From the NCBI GenBank assembly GCA_047967505.1, contig CM106541.1: a stretch of 64,000 nt of DNA. One strand, 5' to 3'. Origin of the DNA: Dipteris shenzhenensis. Lineage: Eukaryota; Polypodiophyta; Polypodiopsida; Gleicheniales. Every line of letters begins with the position of its first letter. Within the stretch, counting starts at the first letter, position 1. A model generated the notes under the pieces. The model saw only the letters and a program-made list of their open reading frames with translations, did no database searches and was not told the origin of the DNA. The translations under genes and the position numbers were made by a program. Below, one piece after another: positions 51,701-60,700 of the stretch.

Positions 51701-54700
51701 CTTGGTTCTTCATGCATCTCATGGTTCAGCAAGAAGCAGGCTACAGTTGCCACATCTAGTTGTGAAGCTGAGTACAGAGCAGCTTTCACAGCTACAGTAG
51801 AGTGTGTTTGGCTATGGAAATTACTTGCAGATCTTCTGGTTGGTCAGACAGCTCCTACCGTCATCCATACTGATAGAGTGCTTTGGCTATAGCACGAAAT
51901 CCAGTGTTTCATGCTCGCACAAAGCACATTGAGGTTCATTATCATTATGTCAGAGAGAGATGGTCAGATGGTGACATCAAGTTGTCTTATGTTCCCACTG
52001 AGGACAACTTGGCAGATCTATTCACTAAGGCTCTTCCGCGGCCTAAGTTTGAAGCTTTTCGACAAGCTTTACACTTGGTCCCTTTTGTTACATGATCTGC
52101 CTTCTCTGTACAGTCATAGGTTGCTATATCCACATTGGATGAATTTGTGCAACCATGACCTAGTCTTTCAGGTATCTTGAGACGTTTCCAGGATACTTCA
52201 GCCCATACCGTCGAGGGGGGTTTGTAGGCCACTCTATGGGCTATCCATAGGTGTCACTCATTCCTTGGTATGTGCCTTGTAGGCCTAGATATTATCAATT
52301 AGGACCTATGGTACACTTAGTACTAGTTCCAGTTGGGACACCTAGTACATGTATGACACCCAGTTAGGGTTTCATTATATTAGGTGTATCTTTTGTATTC
52401 TTTATAACTTCGGTAATACAACTTCAGCAGCACGCTTTGCTTCTTGCCTCCGTCTTCTGTTGCTTCCGTTGTTCTCCACCCAACAGGCCTTAGGCGTCCA
52501 ATAACACCTCCGGAAGTGAGCTCTAGCTGTAACATCATATGTGCCATCAAGTCTTATCCATATAAAATTCCTTATTGGTCTCTTGAGCTGAGTGATGCGG
52601 TCCCTTGAATGGCACCATCAAGAACACACAAACCATGATGTGGCCAAAAGGACCCAGTTGACCAGAGGCAAGGTCAAGCTTTGCAAAGTCTCAAAAAAGA
52701 GCTTTCTCCTTATACTCTCCAAGGGTGTTTATTTTTTGCAAGCTTTGATTACGAGCTTTTTTATTTTTTTGCGAGCTTTTCTTGGGCTGAGCTTGGGGGA
52801 CTTTATTTTTTTGGTCATTTCTTAGAACATTATATAACACAACTCTTGGGGGACTTCACATGATATAAGAGTCACATATCTTGAGAAACACTTATAACAC
52901 AATCCTTGATCTATGATCCTGTTAGAAGTAAGGTCACTTGGCAAGGTTCTAGGACATGGATTTAGAGGAGTGTGAGAGCTTAAGAAAAGACAGTAAGGGT
53001 TTCAAATGGTAGATTCTTTTGTGGTTGCATGTTCAGAGTATTCTAAACATGCATTAATCTTTGAAGCTCTCTAAATCATTTCACAAGACAATTATGAAGA
53101 TACTCTTTGGGAACCCTATGGACAAGAAGCTAATTTTTATGCCAATAAGGCTTCCTAGTTCTAGTTTTAAACTGCCGATTGTAAGTGTTCTCAATAGAAA
53201 TGTTAAACCAAAACTATCTAATTATATAGAAATTTGACACTCTAACACAAGAAATGGATTTGTTCATATCACTCTGATCGTTTTGACTACAAACATGACC
53301 ATGTTTGGAGTCATATTGACCAAGTTATGACCAAGATAAGATTGGCTTTCCAAGCCCTCCAAGCACTTGAGGGCCCCTGGCCGTGCTTGAGGATCTTGGC
53401 CAGGGGCCCTCAAGTGCTTGGAGGGCTTGGACAGCCAATCTTATCTTGGCCATAACTTGGTCAATATGACTCCAAACATGGTCATGTTTGTAGTCAAGGC
53501 GATCGGTGTGATATGAACAAAGCCATTTATTATGTTATAGTGTCAAAATTCTAAATATTTAAAAAGTTTTTGCTGAAAAGTATTTGCTTCACAAGAGCTT
53601 GAACTTATCATGCTACAAATGAACATAATGTTTTTCCAACCATCATTTTATATCAATAGTTTGAATATATATACTTAGTAGTTATTAATAATCAATAATT
53701 TTAACAAGAACATAATCAATAATACTAAAAGTGCATCCTTATTAGCTTCATGTGAAGGGGAAGATTGTCCTAAACAAAGACGAAAAAAAGGAGCCCCAGA
53801 GCTTGGGCAAGGGCTATGCCAATAGTCGTTCCTTGATCATTTTGTGTACAAAATGGATCAATCATATGGATAGAAAAAATTTAGTGAGCTATAGAAAGGC
53901 TTTTAAGAGGGAATTTGGTAGAAGGAGCTTTGTGGGTCCCCCAACTTCATTTTTTTTCTTTTTTCACTACACAAAATTCTTACTTTGAGGCTCAAATAAA
54001 TATAGCAAGAAAACCCTTAACCTCACAAAGGTGTATGCTTTTAGTGTTCCTTTTCATGTCTTTTCCATTCACAACTTCAAAAAGCTCGCAAAAAAATGAA
54101 AAAGCTTGCATACAAACCTCGCAAAAAAATATCCCTCACTCTCCAACACCAAAGCAAAATGTTGTGTCGAAGAGATGCCCAAGTGAACTTGGCATCCCAA
54201 GTATCTAAAATAAAAACCCCTCTCAATCCAAGTGAACCTATGTCACTTCCCCAATCTGGAGTGTCCTCGTCATTGATCCAAAAGCCATTGGATTTATGCC
54301 AATTAATATGTGCCCCTGCAACAGTGCAAAATAAATCCAATGATGTCCTAAAAGAAGTGATCGTCTGTGGCGTGACATCCAAAAAAACGGCAGTGTCATC
54401 TGCCAGCTCACTATCCAGAAACTGATATCAGCAAATGGAGATAAACTATAGATACTCATAGCTGCAAACACAAATAAGACAAGAAAGGGAGCAAGGGAAC
54501 ATCCCTGGTGGACTGATCTAGAGATCTCAAAATTGTCTCTCCTTGCACCACCAATAAACACCTGGCTGTGGGGGCTGATCTATTTAAAGAGGAAACCCCT
54601 CTGATCCATGCATTTGTAAAGCCAAAACAAAGAAGGGTTCCCTCCAAAGTGACATCCATATATGCAAACCTATCTCTATGAGATCATCCTCTGCATGAAA

Positions 54701-57700
54701 GGCATCTGGAATCCTAATGCTAGCAGAGCGTCCCCTCAAGTGAAGCTCAGAAATCATGAGTACTACTGGAAAGTGGTCTAAAGTAGAAACACTAGTGGCA
54801 ATGCATACTAACCCAACTCTGTCCAGAACCCAATCTTCAACATAGAATATATCAATTCGTGCATGTATAGGCATCTATTGTATCCTGCTCGACCACGAGA
54901 ACAAGACAGACTAAGTCTGAGTGTGAAAGGCATCATCAATCCAAGCATCTCTGCCACTAAAACGAAACAAGAAGGCATCCTAGGCTGCTCTCTCCAAAGG
55001 GTGAATGCCACCCTCTCTACCCCCTTTTTTAACTACTAGTGGCAATGCATACTGACCCACCTCTTTCTAGAGCCTAATCGTCAACATAGAATCTATTAAT
55101 ATGTGCATGTATATGCATCTGTTGTCTCGTGTTCGACCAGGAGAACAAGAGAGACTCAGTCTAAGTGTGAAAGGCATCATCAATCCAAGCATCTTTGCCA
55201 CTGAAACAACACAAGAAGGCATCCCAGGCTATCTCTCCAAAGGTGAATACCACTCTCTCTATCGCCTTTTTTATGAGAAGGCAACTCAATCGAGTCTAGA
55301 GATAGCCGGCAAATAGGAGAAGGATATGAAGCCAAAGTGAGTCTAAAATCAGTGTTCTAGGTGGTCTTTGTGTGGTTATATAGTCTAGTGAGTCCTAGAC
55401 ATGCCACGTGTCATATTGGAAGATATCCCATAGACATTGTGACTTTCTAGAGTCTAGTGACACACTATATATTGTTGTACTTGTCTATTGTCTAACACAT
55501 CAATCAGCATCAAGCTATCTTTTTTTTTTTGGCGCAAAAGGTAGTGCTAGTTATATTACTTGAAAACGAGAGTACAAGAGGGCCTAAAGGCCAGCAGGCT
55601 GCAATCACAAAATGGATACAGGCCGAGGAACCAAAATACTAATTACAAGCCTATCAGGGCATAATCATCAGAGCGTGGACAAACAGCCACGGTGGGGGGG
55701 AGTAATGCCACTGAAGACTCTGAGAAGAGTGCTGGAAGAACAGCTCTCGGTGGTCCCAGTCGCGAAGGAAGCGCCGTCTCTTCTCCTTCCCTGCCCGGGA
55801 CTCCCCTTGAATCTGATCCCACTGACCTTGAGCATGTGAATGATCGTGCTCCAAATGTTTGCTAGGGTCTGGGTAGCAGAAGAAGCCTGATCTCCTAAGG
55901 TCTGCGCGCATCTGGAAGTCCAGATATGCCAGCCTGCAATGCTCCCTATGATCTCCCAAACTGGGTGCCGAGTCATCGCTCCTGCATCTGTCTCTGTCAG
56001 ATGCCAAGGGAAGCTGTCCATGTATGCCCAGGTGGCCTGCATGATGAAGAAAACTGGATCCTGCCTAGAGAACTCATAAGCCAAGTGATGTCCCATCTCG
56101 GTGCTGCACCAGCAAACGGCTCCCCAAGTGATCGGTCCTAGCTCGGGTGCAGCCCTCGCTAAGATCCCCATGACTCCCTTCCAAACTGTCTGAGCATGCG
56201 AGCAGCTCCAAAGGCAGTGCTTCAGGGACTCCTCCTCCTGAAAACACATCTGGCAGTGCCCCTCCTGCCCCATCTGTCTCAGCCAGCTGCCAACTGGTAG
56301 CCCCTTGTGGGCCACCATCCAAAGAAAGTAAGAGATCTTCCTCGGCCGCCAGCTTGCCCAAAGAGTCTTCCAGAATGTGCGAAGAAAGACTAGAGATATC
56401 CCTTGGGCATACCAACTATGTGCGTGTGTGGGTAGCCCGCGCTAGAGAGCCCCAAGAGCACGCCTACCAGTACACACACTGTAAGAGAAGAAGGGGGTAG
56501 GGTTCTCTGAGGTCTCCAATGGTGGCCAGCGCCACTCCCCTGGGTCCCACTCCACCTCTGTCAAGGAACGGCCCTCCCAGATCCAGAGTCTCCAGTCCTG
56601 GTCCTGCATAATCGGGGGGTCTATATGCCACGTTTTCCCTTGCAGCCCTATGATGCGAAGGCGTTGCCAAGGAAGCTGGGGGTCGATCACGCCCTCTCTG
56701 CTCTGGAGACGGCTATCATCGACGACGGAGAAGAAGTGGATCGAGGAGTCCGAGAAAAGGCCTGCAACCACCAAAGGAATGCCACGGGGTGTGAACTGCC
56801 CTAGCCACCTCTCATCTCCCGGGAAGAGCTGTCTCGTGATCATGGGAATCCTCCAACTTGCAGGAATGGCAGCATCGATCTCCGCTTGTCGAGCCTGGAT
56901 CCCACGTGCCGTACCTACTGCTGCTGCCAGCTCGCCTGGGCTCAGCTGGCTGTAGACGTCCCTCCAAACCCGGAGCGAGCGCGCGGGCCCACGCGCCCAG
57001 AGCGCCCAAGGGATATGGGATCTCTCTCCAAGCTGGCGACCTGTATCATCTCTCACCTGGCTGCTCCAGATCAAGGGTTGTCTGTCTATCTCCTCTCGGC
57101 AGCTAGGGGGAACCTGGGAGAGGCTGTGTCGCAACTTCCTCCAAACCGAGACGAGGCTACGGAGGAAGGGGGACCGGGGCTGAGTAAGTGGGGCAGAAGT
57201 GAAGATCCACCGGATAGATGGTTGCCAATCACCCCCTCTCTGGGGGGTATATGCGCTAAGACCATACTGAAACAAGAGCTTCCACGTCTGCCCTCCTGGG
57301 GTCAGACCGCGGATGACTAACTTGCCAAGTAGTGCCTGACTCTGCAGTTCTGGATCTATGATGCCAAGGCCACCCTCTGTCTGGGGGAGAATGACCGTCT
57401 GCCAGGCGACTGGTGGTGCCGGAACCATTTGAGCCAGACCAAAGGAAGTTCCGCACTAGTCTCCTCAGCTGGGCTACACACGATCTCGAGAAACACCAGC
57501 AAGAGGCCACGTACCAAGCAGTGGCAAGAAGGACCTGGTTGACCACAAGGGCCCTGCCTGCCAAGGATAGTCGAGCCGTGCTCCAGAAGGCTAGCTTTCA
57601 TCGTATGGAGACTAGGACCGGTAAGAATTGCTGAGCCGACGTGATGTCCAGGCCTACCTAGAATCCCAGGTAACGTGTCGTCTGTCCTCTAGGGATCCAA

Positions 57701-60700
57701 CGAAACCCTAGGAAAATACCCCACTGTGAGCTGGCTCCCGGATCCGTAAGAAAACCAACTGACTTATGCCAATTGATTTTCGCCCCAGCGGCTAGGCGAA
57801 AAACCTCTAAGGACAGTCTCACTTGCTCCAGTGACTCGATATCATCCTGCACATATAGGGCTGTGTCGTCTGCATACTCGGAGTCCAGAAGTTCTACATC
57901 GTCTCGAATAGGGAGGCGCATTCCGCGAAGACCAGTGGTACGGGCTCGTAGAAAGTGAGTCATGGCCTCCGCAAAAAATAGGAAGAGGTAGGGCGCAAGC
58001 GGGGAGCCCTGACGCACTGAGCGCTCGAGGGTGAATCTCTCCCCCATCTTGTCGCTGATGACAACCCCGCTGGAGGCCGACCTGTAGACGCTAGCAATAC
58101 CTCTGATCCACTCGTCCGAGAAACCGAACCGAGAGAGTGTACCTTCCAAGAAGGACCAGTCTACCCCGTCGTACGCCTTCTCAAAGTCAAGAAGGAGTAT
58201 GGCAAGGTGCTGGCCACTGTGCTGGGCCCACTCTGTCGCCTCTGAGAAAGTGAAGATGTTGTCCAAAATGCTGCGATCTTGGACAAAACCAGTTTGGGTG
58301 TCATGGATCAAGTCATGTAGCAGGGGGCGGATGCGGCTACTGATCATCTCGGCGAGGATTTTGTAGGCAGTCGGGAGGAGGGTGATAGGGCGCCACTAGA
58401 TCTCCTGACGGTCCCCCCCTTTGGGAATGAGGCAAATCAAGCCTGTCGCAAGGCTCTCAAGCCTGTCGCAAGGCTCTCTGCATCTGTCTGCTGGAGAAGA
58501 TATGCTGGAAGGCTGCGAGCAAGGGCTGGTGGACCTGCTCCTAGAAGGTGGTGAAGAAAGCTCTAGAGAGCCCATCCTCCCCTAGGCATTTCTGCCCATC
58601 AATAGCGCTCACCGCATCCTCCATCTCTACCACGGTGAAAGGGGCGAGAAGGGAATCACTCATGCTAGGCTGCATGAGCAACGGTGTATACCTCCACACC
58701 TCCCTGCATGAAACGAGAACTCTGAGCGTCGCTGGGTGATCTCCTCTAGCATGGCTCAGGCTCTAACCTCCTACCGTCTGAGCTCCTCAGAGCCTGGAGA
58801 AGACTGCTGCATCTGCTGTATCGAGGCGAGATCTCGTTTGAGACCCCTCCCCTTCTCCCACCACTGCTTCCTGACCTGAATCGCCTCCTGCTGACAGATA
58901 AGACTAGACTCGGCAAGCGCCTGAGGTACCTGTGTTGCCATATCCCCCATGGGGTCCCAATCCTGCTCCCACAGGTCCACTATCCTACTGCGAACCGCTG
59001 CTCTGGAGTAGATGGAGGGAGTAGATGGAGTCTGGGATCCGGCATGAGCGTGGAGGTGAGGAGTGAGAGGCTGAGTCCAGGACTAGGATGACTGGGGCAT
59101 GGTCAGAGAGTGTCGTCCCTAGAACCACTCCTGACTCTCCACCTCTGCCAAGCACCCAATCGCTGACATAGAAGCGGTCCAACCGCTCCACAAGTCTGCC
59201 TCCCTCCCTCCTGTAACCCCAAGAGAAGTCCAGACTCCCTTTACCCATTGAGGAACCAGACGCGGGTCTAACTGGGGGTCTAGGGTCATGGGCACGCTGC
59301 TGAAGCCAAATGTGACGTTGAAGGTCATCTGGTAGCACGCGTCAAAGGTGCATGGTGAGAAGATGGTGCCGAGGGATAAGCACAAGGAGGGGCTGCACCA
59401 GAAGACCGCTTGGGCCTTTTCTTCTTCCTTGGGCAATCCCTTGCAAAGTGCCCAAGGGCTCTGCATATCTAGCACTAGTCTTGCTTGCCTATGATCTTGA
59501 CTCTCTAGCGAAAGAAGGAGCCATTTGGATGCTGATGCATAATGTGGTCATCTGTGACATTAGGGTCACATACTAGGACCCTAACTCTGGGCACTCCATC
59601 AAACTTGACTGCCTCTACCAGCTGAAGAGAATATGCCGAGGGGGAGATCTCTACAACTAGACCAAAGGCAGCTCCAACGGAAGGAAGGAGTCAATGGTAT
59701 ACCTGAGGGAGGCCAAGAAAATTGATGAAGAGGGAAGAGATGCAGTTGTCCTCCTCAATAGGGTCGAATCTCAAACGAAAAACGTAAGTGAAAGATCCTT
59801 CTGGAGCCTAGCATCAGAGGATTACCTTAAGCACTGTGGCCGCAGACTCCGGAGTATCAAAAAACTAGAAGAATCCTCGTCCCAACAAGTTAACGTTGGT
59901 GAGATGGGGTGCAAGTTCTCTAGGTAACACAGTGAGCATCCAATCCCTGGCATGTAGCCTAGAAGGATGGGATCCAAAAATACAGGCATCGAGAGAAGTA
60001 GAGCTTTCAAGCTCTACATCTTTTTGAGCTGTTGCAACTCGTTTATAGAAAAATTTACTTGTGTCATGGCAAATGGAAGTGGTCGAGGGATTGACTGAAT
60101 GGGAATCCATTTGCCAATCTGGGCGAAAAAGGCCGATTCAATCACAATGAAGATCCATCTGACAACCTCTCCTGCTGCATGAGGGAAGAGGAGAGGGAGA
60201 GGGCTCATGAAGAAAGAGAGGGTAGAAAGAAGAAGGGGGAGTATAGGGGGTAAGGGAGAGGGAAGAGGAGTGTGAGGGGGAGGCCCGTGGGGGGGGGGGG
60301 GTGGGTTTTGAGGGGGCGAAAGGAGATGAGGGAGGGGGTTGGGGGCAGGGGGCTGAAGGGGGCGGGGGTAGGAGGCTGAAGGGGGTGGGAAAGGGGGGCT
60401 GACAGGCAGAGGTAGGGGTAGGGGGCTGAGAGGCTAGGGAAGGGGGCAGGGGTAGGGGTGACATAGGGAGGGAGAGAGGGAGGGGGAAGGGGAGAGGCGG
60501 GGGGGGGAAGGGGCAGGGAGGGAGGGAGGTAGGGGCTTGCTGAGGGAGGGGGGAGGCTGAGGGGGGCTGCGGGAGAGAGGGGCTGGCTGAGGGAAGGGGA
60601 AGGCTGATACGCAGCAGGGGGAGCTCGGGGAGACGCAGCAGTTCCACATTTGTTTTCTCACTTAGCAGTGCCACATTTGTAGTTCCCAAGCTATCAATCT

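Larger units (their letters stand above)
46426..52485 (+). mobile_element. Copia-5: young, structurally complete Ty1/copia element
   Basis: LTRs 46,426-46,690 and 52,223-52,485 differ by about three substitutions and one 2-bp gap, so insertion is recent. Perfect GGCCT duplications, primer site, polypurine tract, leader, Gag and full Pol. A nonsense codon, frameshifts and an altered integrase residue make it inactive as written. Lies in CFAP44 intron 1, antisense to the gene. Confidence 0.95.
55520..60640 (-). mobile_element. LINE-C: ORF1 plus ORF2 with an internal deletion
   Basis: Plus-strand poly(T) 55,520-55,530 followed by ggcgcaaaagg is the 3' tail, different from the LINE-A tail and not next to (AC)n. 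ORF2, part of ORF1 and a polypyrimidine leader (in element sense) follow. The ORF1 end and EEP start are deleted together at about 59,340. Confidence 0.8.

Noticed and set aside
49226-51892. Intact host-domesticated copia Pol
   Set aside because: Flanked by young LTRs with target duplications, frameshifted at both ends and lacking an integrase catalytic Asp; it is an ordinary recent insertion.
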